A stretch of 64,000 nt of DNA from Paenibacillus_D tarimensis_A. GTDB taxonomy: Bacteria; Bacillota; Bacilli; Paenibacillales; Paenibacillaceae. A program made the translations under genes and the position numbers. The DNA is taken from the NCBI GenBank assembly GCA_041281825.1, contig CP166298.1, forward strand, positions 744,001-808,000, read 5' to 3'. Under the pieces are notes generated by a model. The model was not told where the DNA came from. It saw nothing but the letters and a program-made list of their open reading frames with translations, and did not search any database. This document shows, piece after piece, positions 24,724 through 33,945 of this stretch. Each line of letters begins with the position of its first letter. Position 1 is the stretch's first letter.

Positions 24724-26019
24724 ATGTTGGAACGCTACAGCAGACCGGAAATGAGAGCGATTTGGACGGAGGAGAACAAATTTCGGGCGTGGCTTGAAGT
24801 GGAGCTTTGTTCTTGCGAGGCGTGGGCGGAGCTTGGCGTCATACCAAAGGAGGAAGTTGAAGCGCTGCGCAAGAACGCATCCTTCAATATCGACCGGATT
24901 TACGAAATCGAGGAGGAAACCCGTCACGATGTGATCGCGTTCACGCGCGCCGTATCGGAAACGGTCGGCCCGGAGCGCAAATGGGTCCACTATGGACTTA
25001 CTTCCACCGATGTGGTCGACACGGCCATGGGTTATTTGCTTCGTCAGGCCAATGAAATTTTAAGGAGCGATATCGAGCAGTTCATTGCGATACTGCGCGA
25101 CAAAGCGATTGAATATAAAGATACCCCGATGATGGGCCGCACGCACGGCGTACATGCCGAGCCGACGACATTCGGATTGAAGCTGGCGCTCTGGTACGAA
25201 GAAATGAAGCGCAACCTGGAGCGGTTCGGGCATGCGGCGGACGGGGTGCAGTACGGCAAAATATCCGGCGCGGTCGGCACATATGCCAACATTGATCCGT
25301 TCGTCGAGGAATTCGTCTGCCGCAAGCTCGGCACGAAGCCGGCGCCGATCTCGACGCAGACGCTGCAGCGCGACCGTCACGCCGAATATATGGCAACGCT
25401 CGCCCTGATTGCAACATCGCTGGATAAATTCGCGACGGAAATCCGCGCCCTGCAGAAGAGCGAGTTCCGCGAGGTCGAGGAGCCGTTCGCCAAGGGGCAG
25501 AAAGGATCGTCGGCAATGCCGCATAAGCGCAACCCGATCGGCTGCGAGAACATTTCCGGTCTGGCGCGCGTCATCCGCGGCCATATGGTTTCCGCTTACG
25601 AGAACGTGCCGCTCTGGCATGAACGCGATATCAGCCATTCCTCGGTGGAACGCGTCATTCTGCCGGATGCCACAATGCTGCTTAACTATATGTTGAACCG
25701 ATTGGGCAAAATTATTAAGAACTTGACCGTATTCCCTGAAAATATGAAGCGCAATATGCAGCGCACGTACGGCGTGCCGTTCTCCGGCCGCGTTATGACG
25801 AAGCTGATCGACAAGGGCTTCAGCCGCGAGCAGGCGTACGATACGGTGCAGCCGCGCGCGATGCAGGCATGGGAAGAGCAGCGCCAATTCCGCGACATTA
25901 TTGAAGCGACGCCGGAAATTACGAACGTGTTGACGGCGGAGGAAATCGACGATTGCTTTAACCCGGCATGGCATTTGAAGCATGTGAACACGATTTTTGA
26001 ACGGCTTGGATTGAACTAA
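24724..26019 (+). CDS. purB: Adenylosuccinate lyase PurB
   Basis: 431 residues of the fumarase/aspartase superfamily, with the signature loop 'GSSAMPHKRNPIGCENISGL' (catalytic Ser) and the His-containing 'MMGRTHGVHAEPTTFG' and 'HYGLTSTDVVDTA'. It catalyses two fumarate-releasing steps: SAICAR to AICAR and adenylosuccinate to AMP. The length is normal for Firmicutes. After its stop the operon contains two copies of a palindromic repeat before purC. Confidence 0.98.
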   Translation: MLERYSRPEMRAIWTEENKFRAWLEVELCSCEAWAELGVIPKEEVEALRKNASFNIDRIYEIEEETRHDVIAFTRAVSETVGPERKWVHYGLTSTDVVDTAMGYLLRQANEILRSDIEQFIAILRDKAIEYKDTPMMGRTHGVHAEPTTFGLKLALWYEEMKRNLERFGHAADGVQYGKISGAVGTYANIDPFVEEFVCRKLGTKPAPISTQTLQRDRHAEYMATLALIATSLDKFATEIRALQKSEFREVEEPFAKGQKGSSAMPHKRNPIGCENISGLARVIRGHMVSAYENVPLWHERDISHSSVERVILPDATMLLNYMLNRLGKIIKNLTVFPENMKRNMQRTYGVPFSGRVMTKLIDKGFSREQAYDTVQPRAMQAWEEQRQFRDIIEATPEITNVLTAEEIDDCFNPAWHLKHVNTIFERLGLN

Positions 26020-26022
26020 GCA

Positions 26023-26098
26023 GCAGAGAGACTTTGAGCTCCGCTCAAAGATCCCTATGAATCGGAGAGACTTTGAGCTCCGCTCAAAGATCCCTATG
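26023..26098. repeat. Two tandem copies of a dispersed palindromic repeat inside the pur operon
   Basis: Each unit of about 37 bp has the pattern GAGAGACTTTGAGC-TCC-GCTCAAAGATCCCTATG. The core CTTTGAGC/GCTCAAAG is an 8-bp perfect hairpin with a 3-base loop. The second copy follows the first after a short spacer and ends just before the purC ribosome binding site. Related copies lie at 32048-32123 and, inverted, at 58180-58294. Confidence 0.9.
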
Positions 26099-26117
26099 TA
26101 AGGAGGCAGGACAGGGC

Positions 26118-26999
26118 ATGAATTCGCAAGCCATTTCCACGGCGGTGGACTATGTTAAAGCCCCTTTGCTGTACAAGGGCAAAGTACGCGAGCTTTACGA
26201 TCTCGGGGAGCATTATTTAATCGTGGTGACCGACCGGATATCCGCCTTTGACTATGTGTTGGAGCCGGCGGTTCCTAACAAGGGAAATGTGTTGAACCGG
26301 TTAAGCGCGTTTTGGTTCGAGCGGACGAACCACATTCAGCCGAACCACGTCGTGCATACGGACGTCAATAAGCTGGCCGGGCTTATAACGGAGCCCGAAT
26401 TGTTGAAAGACCGCATTATGGTAACGCGCAAGGCCGAGCGGATCGATATCGAATGCGTCGTGCGCGGCTATATCACCGGCGGCGGTTGGAGACAATATGC
26501 TCAAACCTCGGCAATCAACGGCATTGCATTGCCTGCCGGAATGCGCAAGAACGACCGATTTGAGCAGCCGTTGTTTACGCCTGCGGCGAAAAACGACATC
26601 GGCCATGACGAGGATATCCCGTTTGAGCAGATGGAGCGGATGATTGGCGCAGAACTGGCGGCGGAATTGCGGGAACGCAGTGTTAAGCTGTATGAATTCG
26701 CACATGAGTACTGTGCGGAACGCGGCATTATTTTGGCCGATTGCAAATTTGAATTCGGGTTGATCGACGGTCAGGTCATCCTGATCGACGAGCTGTTTAC
26801 ACCGGACTCCTCGCGTTTCTGGGCTAAGGAAAAATACGCGCTCGACATCGAGATCGACAGTATGGACAAGGAGCCTGTACGGACTTACCTGTCTTTGTCC
26901 GATTGGGACAAAAACAGCGAGCCTGATCCGCTCCCGTCTCATGTTATAGAAGAAACGACACGGCGTTATATGGATATTTATAAGCGTCTGACCGGTTAA
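26118..26999 (+). CDS. purC: SAICAR synthase PurC
   Basis: 293 residues. 'LLYKGKVRELYDLGEHYLIVVTDRISAFDYVL' region at the N-terminus is the nucleotide-binding start of SAICAR synthetase, 'ECVVRGYITGGGW' the second signature, and 'LIDELFTPDSSRFW' the third. It joins aspartate to CAIR using ATP. ATG 26118 was chosen because AGGAGG at 26101-26106 precedes it and the conserved protein begins right after; the upstream in-frame ATG at 26073 lies within the palindromic repeats. It belongs to the longer PurC type (about 290-300 residues, 'ITGGGW'-containing) rather than the ~240-residue B. subtilis type. Confidence 0.97.
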   Translation: MNSQAISTAVDYVKAPLLYKGKVRELYDLGEHYLIVVTDRISAFDYVLEPAVPNKGNVLNRLSAFWFERTNHIQPNHVVHTDVNKLAGLITEPELLKDRIMVTRKAERIDIECVVRGYITGGGWRQYAQTSAINGIALPAGMRKNDRFEQPLFTPAAKNDIGHDEDIPFEQMERMIGAELAAELRERSVKLYEFAHEYCAERGIILADCKFEFGLIDGQVILIDELFTPDSSRFWAKEKYALDIEIDSMDKEPVRTYLSLSDWDKNSEPDPLPSHVIEETTRRYMDIYKRLTG

Positions 27000-27017
27000 G
27001 TTTTGAAAATCAATGAA

Positions 27018-27210
27018 GGATGAGTTAGAACGAATAGGATGGGGGAATTCTGCTGGAGAGACCTGGCGATCGCCTTTGAACTCGGGAATATACCGCATAG
27101 TCTAATCAAAATTCCTGTGTTCAACAGCCGAAAGTTTTCGTCAGAAAACTCGCTTCGTAAGCATCCGCTTGAAGCAGAATCCCCATCCCAAAAAGTTCTA
27201 ATTCTCATCC
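27018..27210. repeat. 193-bp fold-back element between purC and purS
   Basis: The ends are imperfect inverted repeats about 40 bp long. From the left they read GGATGAG, TTAGAAC, GGATGGGG and ATTCTGCT; the complement of the right end reads the same four blocks in the same order with small gaps. Inside is a perfect AGTTTTC-GTCA-GAAAACT hairpin. There is no ORF and no ribosome binding site. The element fills the whole purC-purS gap, where most pur operons have only a few bases. Confidence 0.85.
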
Positions 27211-27243
27211 AGTGAAAATTACATTTGGGAGGCGTAACGTACG

Positions 27244-27486
27244 ATGAAAGCAACGGTGTATGTCACAATTAAGCAAAACGTGTTGGACCCGCAGGGAAGC
27301 GCGGTTCAGGGAGCATTGCATTCGATGGGTTTTAACGAGGTCGGCAGAGTGCGCATCGGCAAATATTTGGAGATGGAGCTAGACACAACGGACCGCTCGG
27401 AGGCGGAAACGCGCATTAAGGCGATGTGTGAAAAGCTGCTCGCCAATACGGTTATTGAAGATTACCGCTTCGAATTGGAGGGCTGA
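27244..27486 (+). CDS. purS: Phosphoribosylformylglycinamidine synthase subunit PurS
   Basis: 80 residues, the standard PurS length: 'VYVTIKQNVLDPQGSAVQGAL' at the start, 'RIGKYLEMEL' in the middle and 'MCEKLLANTVIEDY' at the end. PurS dimers bridge PurQ and PurL in the FGAM synthase complex. A GGGAGG site lies upstream of ATG 27244. It is followed four bases later by purQ. Confidence 0.97.
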   Translation: MKATVYVTIKQNVLDPQGSAVQGALHSMGFNEVGRVRIGKYLEMELDTTDRSEAETRIKAMCEKLLANTVIEDYRFELEG

Positions 27487-27489
27487 ATC

Positions 27490-28185
27490 ATGAAGTTTGC
27501 GGTACTTGTGTTTCCAGGCTCGAACTGTGACATTGACTGCTATAAAGCGGTAGAAGACACCGTGGGCCAGCCGGTTGATTACGTATGGCATACGGCAACC
27601 GACCTGTCCGCTTATGATTGCATACTTGTGCCGGGCGGGTTCTCCTACGGCGACTACTTGCGCTGCGGCGCGATCGCCCAATTTGCTCCCGTGATGAATG
27701 AGGTCGTCAAAGCGGCCGAAGCCGGTAAATATGTACTCGGCATCTGCAACGGCTTCCAGATTTTGACTGAGGCTGGGCTGCTGCCCGGAGCGCTGCTGCG
27801 AAACAATACGATGAAATTCCGCTGCCATCCGGCGCTGCTTGAAGTGGTGAACAACAAAACGCCGTTTACGAACCAATACGCGGAGGGCGAAGTGATCGAC
27901 ATTCCGATCGCCCACGGCGAAGGCAACTATTATTGCGATGAGGAAACGCTGGCGCGTCTTAAGGCGAATAATCAAATCGTATTCCGGTACGTAGAAGGCA
28001 ACAATCCGAACGGCTCTGTCGCCGATATTGCGGGCATCTGCAATGAACGCGGCAATGTGGTCGGCATGATGCCGCATCCCGAGCGCGCGGTCAATCAATT
28101 GTTAGGCTCCGAGGACGGCAAACGGATGTTTACATCGATTTTGAATGCATGGAGGGAACAACATGGCGCAGCAGTTAACGGCTAA
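27490..28185 (+). CDS. purQ: Phosphoribosylformylglycinamidine synthase glutaminase subunit PurQ
   Basis: 231 residues of the class I glutamine amidotransferase family. The nucleophile Cys lies in 'VLGICNGFQIL', with His and Glu in 'MMPHPERAV'. It also has 'VPGGFSYGDYLRCGAIA'. It supplies ammonia from glutamine to PurL. Its end overlaps the purL start by 23 bases, and GGAGGG for purL lies within its coding sequence. Confidence 0.98.
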   Translation: MKFAVLVFPGSNCDIDCYKAVEDTVGQPVDYVWHTATDLSAYDCILVPGGFSYGDYLRCGAIAQFAPVMNEVVKAAEAGKYVLGICNGFQILTEAGLLPGALLRNNTMKFRCHPALLEVVNNKTPFTNQYAEGEVIDIPIAHGEGNYYCDEETLARLKANNQIVFRYVEGNNPNGSVADIAGICNERGNVVGMMPHPERAVNQLLGSEDGKRMFTSILNAWREQHGAAVNG

Positions 28186-30406
28186 AGAACCGACTCCGGA
28201 GCAAATCGCGGAGCAGCAGATCTATAAGCAAATGGGCGTAACCGACAAGGAATACGATCTGATTTGCGGTTTTCTGGGCCGTAAGCCCAACTACACCGAA
28301 ATCGGCGTCTTCAGCGTCATGTGGTCCGAGCATTGTTCCTACAAAAATTCCAGACACGTTCTTCGCCGCTTCCCGGTGGAAGGTCCGCGCGTACTCATGG
28401 GCCCCGGCGAAGGCGCGGGCATTGTCGATATCGGGGACAATCAGGCTGTCGTGTTCAAGATCGAGTCGCATAATCACCCGTCTGCAATCGAGCCTTATCA
28501 AGGCGCTGCAACAGGCGTCGGCGGCATTATCCGCGACATTTTCTCCATGGGCGCGCGTCCTGTCGCTCTGCTGAACAGCTTGCGCTTCGGCCGTTTGGAA
28601 AATGAACGCGTAAAATATTTGTTCGAGCATGTTGTAAGCGGCATTGCCGGATACGGCAACTGTATCGGAATTCCGACCGTCGCGGGTGAAGTGATGTTCG
28701 ATGAAAGCTATGAAGGCAATCCGCTCGTCAATGCGATGTGCGTCGGCCTGATCGATCATGACAAAATCCAGCGCGGCGTTGCGAAAGGCGTCGGTAATCC
28801 GGTATTCTACGTCGGACCGGCGACCGGACGCGACGGCATTCACGGCGCAACGTTCGCGTCGGAGGAGCTGACCGAGGAGTCCGAAGCGAAACGTCCGGCC
28901 GTTCAGGTCGGCGATCCGTTCATGGAGAAGCTTGTGATGGAAGCTTGTCTGGAGCTGATCGACAGCGGCATCGTGCTTGGCATTCAGGACATGGGCGCCG
29001 CAGGTCTTACTTGCTCCAGCGCGGAGATGGCGTCGAAGGCGGGCAACGGTCTGGAGCTGTACCTCGATGAGGTGCCGCAGCGCGAATCCGGTATGACCCC
29101 TTACGAAATGATGCTCTCGGAATCCCAGGAACGGATGCTGTTCGTCGTTGAGCCTCAGCATGAGGCGCAGGCGAAAGAAATTTTTGACCGCTGGGGCATT
29201 ATTTGCGCCAAAGTGGGCAAGGTTACGGATGACGGGCGTTTGCGGTTGTTCCATCAAGGCGAGCAAGTGGCCGATATGCCGGTGAAAGCGCTCGTGGACG
29301 AGTGCCCGGCCTACCAAAAACCGTCGAAGGAACCGGTTTATTATGCGGAGTATGCGAAGATCGATACATCCGCTTATCCGGAAGTAAAGGACTTGAACGA
29401 GGCGCTCCATAAAGTGCTGGCTTCCCCGACGGTGGCAAGCAAAGAATGGGTGTATAATCAATACGATTACATGGTTCGTACGAGCACTGCGGTGCAGCCG
29501 GGCTCCGACGCCGCAGTCGTGACGATTCACGGCACTCGCAAAGCGCTGGCGATGACGACCGACTGCAACGGCCGTTATGTGTATCTCGATCCGGAAGTCG
29601 GCGGACGGATCGCCGTTGCGGAAGCTGCCCGCAATATTGTCTGCTCCGGCGCGGAACCGCTCGCGATTACGGATAACATGAACTACGGCAATCCGGAGAA
29701 GCCGGAAGTATTCTGGCAGATCGAGAAATCGGTCGACGGCATGGCGGAGGCTTGCCGTGTGCTGGATACGCCGGTCATCGGCGGCAACGTCAGCTTGTAC
29801 AATGAAAATGCGAAGGGTGCGATCTATCCGACGCCGGTTGTCGGCATGGTCGGACTTGTGCATGATGTGGATCATATTACGACTCAGGGCTTTAAGTCGG
29901 AAGGCGATGTCATTGTCCTGCTGGGCGAGACAAAGGCTGAGCTCGGCGGCAGCGAGCTGCAATACGTTGTTCATGGCGTAACGGAAGGCCGTCCTCCGGC
30001 GATTGATCTGGCAGAGGAGAAAAAGCTGCTGAATGCGGTGCGCGGCGCAATTCAGCAAGGGCTCGTCGCTTCGGCGCATGATTTGTCCGAAGGCGGACTT
30101 GCGGCCGCGCTTGCCGAATCGTGTATCAGCGGCGGCCTGGGCGCGCAAGTTGCGGTTCAGACGGAGCTTCGTCCGGATGTGGCGCTGTTCAGCGAGAGCC
30201 AATCGCGCATTTTGCTCTCGGCGAAACCGGAGAAGGCGGCTGCGCTTGAGGCGTGGCTCACGGAACAAGGCGTCATTAATAGGAATATAGGTACAGTCAG
30301 CGGCAGTGAATTAAGCATTCAAGTGAACGGCAGGCCGGCAGTCGGGTCGCCGGTTAAACAACTGGAGAAGGTCTGGAAGGATGCGATTCCATGTCTGATG
30401 AATTAA
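28163..30406 (+). CDS. purL: Phosphoribosylformylglycinamidine synthase synthetase subunit PurL
   Basis: 747 residues of the small (Bacillus-type) PurL, which works with separate PurS and PurQ. Start ATG 28163 was chosen for GGAGGG six bases upstream. Signatures: 'FSVMWSEHCSYKNSR' near the N-terminus, 'ESHNHPSAIEPYQGAATGVGG' region, 'DMGAAGLTCSSAEMA', and in the second half 'NMNYGNPEKPEVFWQ' and 'SAHDLSEGGLAAALAE'. It makes FGAM from FGAR with ATP. It overlaps purQ at its start and purF at its end. Confidence 0.98.
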   Translation: MAQQLTAKEPTPEQIAEQQIYKQMGVTDKEYDLICGFLGRKPNYTEIGVFSVMWSEHCSYKNSRHVLRRFPVEGPRVLMGPGEGAGIVDIGDNQAVVFKIESHNHPSAIEPYQGAATGVGGIIRDIFSMGARPVALLNSLRFGRLENERVKYLFEHVVSGIAGYGNCIGIPTVAGEVMFDESYEGNPLVNAMCVGLIDHDKIQRGVAKGVGNPVFYVGPATGRDGIHGATFASEELTEESEAKRPAVQVGDPFMEKLVMEACLELIDSGIVLGIQDMGAAGLTCSSAEMASKAGNGLELYLDEVPQRESGMTPYEMMLSESQERMLFVVEPQHEAQAKEIFDRWGIICAKVGKVTDDGRLRLFHQGEQVADMPVKALVDECPAYQKPSKEPVYYAEYAKIDTSAYPEVKDLNEALHKVLASPTVASKEWVYNQYDYMVRTSTAVQPGSDAAVVTIHGTRKALAMTTDCNGRYVYLDPEVGGRIAVAEAARNIVCSGAEPLAITDNMNYGNPEKPEVFWQIEKSVDGMAEACRVLDTPVIGGNVSLYNENAKGAIYPTPVVGMVGLVHDVDHITTQGFKSEGDVIVLLGETKAELGGSELQYVVHGVTEGRPPAIDLAEEKKLLNAVRGAIQQGLVASAHDLSEGGLAAALAESCISGGLGAQVAVQTELRPDVALFSESQSRILLSAKPEKAAALEAWLTEQGVINRNIGTVSGSELSIQVNGRPAVGSPVKQLEKVWKDAIPCLMN

Positions 30407-31872
30407 ACCAGCTTCCGAAGCTGTGGACAGGCGACCATTACAACGAAGGAATTGGCCGGGACGATATTTTCGATAAACTAAGAGAAGAGTGCGGCGTATT
30501 CGGCGTGTTCGGTCAACCGGACGCGTCTGCGCTCGCATATTACGGGCTGCATGCGCTGCAGCACCGCGGCGAGGAAAGCTGCGGCATTTGTACCGTAGAC
30601 CCGTTAAACAACGGATTTCATTATTATCGCGGCATGGGTCTTGTGAAAGAAGTATTTACACAAGATCGGCTGGATGTACTGCAAGGGACGCGGGCGATCG
30701 GCCATGTGCGCTATTCCACCTCCGGCGAGAGCCAGATCGCGAATGCGCAGCCGCTCATCTTTAAGTACCGGGACGGCGATCTGGCGATTGCGACAAACGG
30801 CAATATCGTCAATGCGCCGGAAATCCGCGAAGAACTGGAGCGACAGGGCTCGATCTTCCAGACGACGAGCGATACCGAGGTCATTGCGCATCTGATCGCG
30901 CGGTCGCAGAAAGACTTTGTGTCGGCTGTCCGGGATGCGCTTCAGCACATCATCGGCGGTTACGCTTTCCTTATCATGACCAACCACAAATTGATTGTCG
31001 CCTCCGACCCGCACGGATTGCGTCCGATGGTCATGGGACGGCTGGGCGACGCTTATATTTTCTCTTCCGAGACCTGCGCCTTAGAGACGGTAGGAGCCGT
31101 ATATGACCGCGATATTCAGCCGGGTGAACTGCTTGTATTCGACCGGGACGGAATGACGAAGGAACGGTACGCTCCATTAGAGCGCCGGGCGACGTGCGCG
31201 ATGGAGTACATTTATTTTGCCCGTCCGGACAGCGACATTAACGGCATTAACCTCCATTCCGCCCGGAAACGGATGGGCATGCAAATGGCAATCGAGTCGT
31301 TTGTGGATGCGGACGTTGTTACCGGCGTGCCGGATTCGAGCATTTCGGCGGCGATCGGCTACGCGGAGCAGACCGGTATTCCTTACGAGCTTGGATTGAT
31401 TAAAAATAAATATACCGGACGCACGTTTATCCAGCCGTCGCAGGAGCTGCGGGAGAAAGGCGTTAAGATGAAGCTGAGCGCGGTCCGCAAAGTGGTGGAG
31501 GGTAAACGAGTCGTCATGATCGACGACTCGATCGTGCGCGGAACGACGTCGCGGCGGATCGTCAACCTGCTGCGTGAAGCCGGAGCGACGGAGGTGCATG
31601 TGCGAATCACATCGCCGCCTTTCGCCAATCCGTGTTATTACGGCATCGATACGCCGGATCGCAAGGAGCTTATTGCTTCCTCGAAGACGGTGGAGGAAAT
31701 CCGTCAGACGATCAATGCGGATTCGCTGTATTTTATTAGTCAGGAAGGCTTTACCGAAGCGGTCGGCGGCGATGTGGAAGGCGGAAAGAACCGCGGCATG
31801 TGCATGGCCTGCTTCGACAACGATTACCCGACGCCGGTGAACAGGGAATCGGAAAAAAGCTGCAGCTGCTGA
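30391..31872 (+). CDS. purF: Amidophosphoribosyltransferase PurF
   Basis: 493 residues. A short propeptide-like leader precedes the mature Cys in 'EECGVFGVFG', the nucleophile of the N-terminal glutaminase domain. The phosphoribosyltransferase domain has 'RVVMIDDSIVRGTTSRRIV', the PRPP-binding signature. The C-terminus retains Cys in 'CMACFDNDYPTP' and 'CSC', the Fe-S ligand pattern of Bacillus-type PurF. It catalyses the committed step of purine synthesis. It overlaps purL by 16 bases. The following ~270 bp gap holds a short GTTGCGTCAAAAA direct repeat and palindromic repeats. Confidence 0.98.
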   Translation: MSDELNQLPKLWTGDHYNEGIGRDDIFDKLREECGVFGVFGQPDASALAYYGLHALQHRGEESCGICTVDPLNNGFHYYRGMGLVKEVFTQDRLDVLQGTRAIGHVRYSTSGESQIANAQPLIFKYRDGDLAIATNGNIVNAPEIREELERQGSIFQTTSDTEVIAHLIARSQKDFVSAVRDALQHIIGGYAFLIMTNHKLIVASDPHGLRPMVMGRLGDAYIFSSETCALETVGAVYDRDIQPGELLVFDRDGMTKERYAPLERRATCAMEYIYFARPDSDINGINLHSARKRMGMQMAIESFVDADVVTGVPDSSISAAIGYAEQTGIPYELGLIKNKYTGRTFIQPSQELREKGVKMKLSAVRKVVEGKRVVMIDDSIVRGTTSRRIVNLLREAGATEVHVRITSPPFANPCYYGIDTPDRKELIASSKTVEEIRQTINADSLYFISQEGFTEAVGGDVEGGKNRGMCMACFDNDYPTPVNRESEKSCSC

Positions 31873-32047
31873 ACGGTTCGGGCGTGAGAGAAGCGGAAAG
31901 TGCGCTGGAACAGCCAAAAGCGCGTTGCGAGGTTGCGTCAAAAAAGCGCCGTTGCGTCAAAAAGCGTCGCTATTGCTCGCTAATGGTGCAGTAATCAAAG
32001 TAGATTTAGGAAGAGATGGCGCGTGCCATCCTCATTCCCCACAAGAA

Positions 32048-32123
32048 GCAGAGAGACTTTGAGAAGCAGAGAGACTTTGAGAGCGGCTCAAAGATCCCTA
32101 TGTCATGCTCAAAGATCCTTAGG
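32048..32123. repeat. Dispersed palindromic repeat, second locus (purF-purM gap)
   Basis: Same family as at 26023: GCAGAGAGACTTTGAGA appears twice in tandem, followed by GCTCAAAGATCCCTATG and a further GCTCAAAGATCCTTAGG. The order is two left halves then two right halves, so a long nested hairpin can form. It ends immediately before the purM ribosome binding site. Confidence 0.85.
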
Positions 32124-32139
32124 TAAGGAGTGATCGGTA

Positions 32140-33183
32140 GTGTCTGAGGCTTATAAACAGGCCGGCGTCGATATCGCTGCGGGCAATGAAGCGGTCGAGC
32201 GGATGAAGAAGCATGTGAAGCGGACGTTCCGTCCGGAGGTACTGACGGAGCTTGGCGGATTCGGCGGATTGTTCGGGCTGGACAAAGAGAAATATGAGGA
32301 GCCGGTGCTTGTATCCGGAACCGACGGTGTCGGCACGAAGCTGAAGCTTGCTTTTGCAATGGACAAGCATGACACGATCGGGATCGACGCTGTCGCTATG
32401 TGCGTCAACGATATTGTAGTACAGGGTGCGGAGCCTCTCTTCTTCCTCGATTACCTTGCGTGCGGCAAGGTGGTTCCGGAGAAGATCGAAGCCATTGTGA
32501 AAGGCATTTCGGATGCCTGCGTACAGTCCGGATGCGCTTTGATTGGCGGCGAAACGGCGGAAATGCCCGGCATGTACAGTGAAGACGAGTATGATATCGC
32601 CGGATTCACGGTCGGGGTTGTCGACAAGAAGAAAATCATTGACGGCTCCGCAATTGCTCCCGGCGACGCGGTCATCGGTTTGGCATCGAGCGGTGTGCAC
32701 AGCAACGGGTTCTCGCTTGTTCGGAAGCTACTGCTTGAGCAGAGCGGCTACGCTTTGACCGATACTTTGCCTGAGCTTGGCGGAGCTCGTCTGGGCGATG
32801 TGTTGCTGGAACCGACGAAGCTGTATGTGAAGCCCGCGCTTAAGCTGATCGACCGGGTGACGGTCAAAGGGATGGCGCACATCACGGGCGGCGGCTTTAT
32901 CGAGAACATTCCGCGTGTGCTGCCTGAAGGTGTCAATGTGGAGATTCATCACGGCTCTTGGCCGATTCTGCCGATCTTCCAGCTGATGCAGCAGAAGGGC
33001 GGCGTTTCGAACCGGGACATGTTCACAACCTTTAATATGGGCATCGGCCTGGTTGTCATCGTGCCTGAAGCGCAAGCGGAAGAAGCGCTTCGTACGGCGG
33101 CTGAGCTCGGCGAGCAGGCCTACCGGATCGGAACGGTGACGGCGGGAAGCCGCGTCGTGACGTTTACGGGAGCGGATGTGTAA
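32140..33183 (+). CDS. purM: Phosphoribosylformylglycinamidine cyclo-ligase PurM (AIR synthetase)
   Basis: 347 residues from GTG 32140, with AAGGAG nine bases upstream. Characteristic stretches: 'AYKQAGVDIAAGNEAV', 'VSGTDGVGTKLKLAF', 'CVNDIVVQGAEPLFFLDY', 'LIGGETAEMPGMY', 'HITGGGFIENIPRVLP'. It closes FGAM to AIR using ATP. It belongs to the same fold as PurL. Its stop overlaps the purN start by one base. Confidence 0.98.
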   Translation: MSEAYKQAGVDIAAGNEAVERMKKHVKRTFRPEVLTELGGFGGLFGLDKEKYEEPVLVSGTDGVGTKLKLAFAMDKHDTIGIDAVAMCVNDIVVQGAEPLFFLDYLACGKVVPEKIEAIVKGISDACVQSGCALIGGETAEMPGMYSEDEYDIAGFTVGVVDKKKIIDGSAIAPGDAVIGLASSGVHSNGFSLVRKLLLEQSGYALTDTLPELGGARLGDVLLEPTKLYVKPALKLIDRVTVKGMAHITGGGFIENIPRVLPEGVNVEIHHGSWPILPIFQLMQQKGGVSNRDMFTTFNMGIGLVVIVPEAQAEEALRTAAELGEQAYRIGTVTAGSRVVTFTGADV

Positions 33184-33791
33184 TGGCGAAATTGAAGGTT
33201 GCCGTATTCGCTTCCGGGCAGGGAACGAACTTCCAGGCGCTGGCTGATGCGGTAGAAGCGGGACGGCTCGATGTGACCATCGGGCTTCTTGTCTGTGATA
33301 AGCCCTCTGCTCCTGTAGCGGAGCGTGCGCGGTGTGCAGGAGTGGAAAGCTGGCTGTTTTCGCCGAAAGAATATGCGTCGCGGGAAGCCTACGAAACGGA
33401 AATTCTGGCGGAGCTGCAGCGACGCGGCATCGAACTGATTGTGCTGGCCGGTTATATGCGGATCCTTACTCCGGTTCTCGTCGAACCATATTATGGCCGA
33501 ATGATCAATATTCATCCTGCGCTTCTGCCGTCTTTTCCGGGCATTAACGGAATTCGGCAAGCGCTTGAGTACGGGGTGAAGCTGACAGGTGTAACCGTTC
33601 ACTATGTGGACGGCGGCATGGACAGCGGGCCGATCATCGCGCAGCGTGCGGTTGAAGTGGCTGACGGCGACACGGAAGACTCGCTTGAGCAGCGGATTCA
33701 TGCGGCGGAGCAAGTGCTGCTTCCATGGGTCGTGCAGCAGATCGCCGAAGGTCGAGTTAAGCTGGATGGACGCAAGGTAACGATTGGCTAA
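33183..33791 (+). CDS. purN: Phosphoribosylglycinamide formyltransferase PurN
   Basis: 202 residues. N-terminal 'VAVFASGQGTNFQAL' is the phosphate-binding loop, 'GYMRILTPVLV' and 'INIHPALLPSFPG' hold the catalytic Asn-His, and 'VHYVDGGMDSGPIIAQ' the catalytic Asp. It transfers formyl from 10-formyl-THF to GAR. ATG 33183 overlaps the purM stop. The ~150-bp gap to purH contains a TGCCTGG/CCAGGCA outer and TAGAGAA/TTCTCTA inner hairpin without a T tract. Confidence 0.98.
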   Translation: MAKLKVAVFASGQGTNFQALADAVEAGRLDVTIGLLVCDKPSAPVAERARCAGVESWLFSPKEYASREAYETEILAELQRRGIELIVLAGYMRILTPVLVEPYYGRMINIHPALLPSFPGINGIRQALEYGVKLTGVTVHYVDGGMDSGPIIAQRAVEVADGDTEDSLEQRIHAAEQVLLPWVVQQIAEGRVKLDGRKVTIG

Positions 33792-33945
33792 AGGAATAGA
33801 GAACAAAATTTTCTCTAGAACGACGGAAATGCCTGGATGGTGCTCAAAGTAGAGAAAAATGCTTCTCTATAGCCCCAGGCAAAACCGGTCTACAGCGGGC
33901 AGGTTCCGTGAATATAGAGCGATTCATATAAGGAGGGCTTTGAGG

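Noticed and set aside
28175..30268. A 697-codon open frame on the minus strand opposite purL
   Set aside because: It lies fully within purL, has an Arg/His/Leu-biased composition typical of a mirror frame of G/C-rich third positions, and has no ribosome binding site or recognisable domain.
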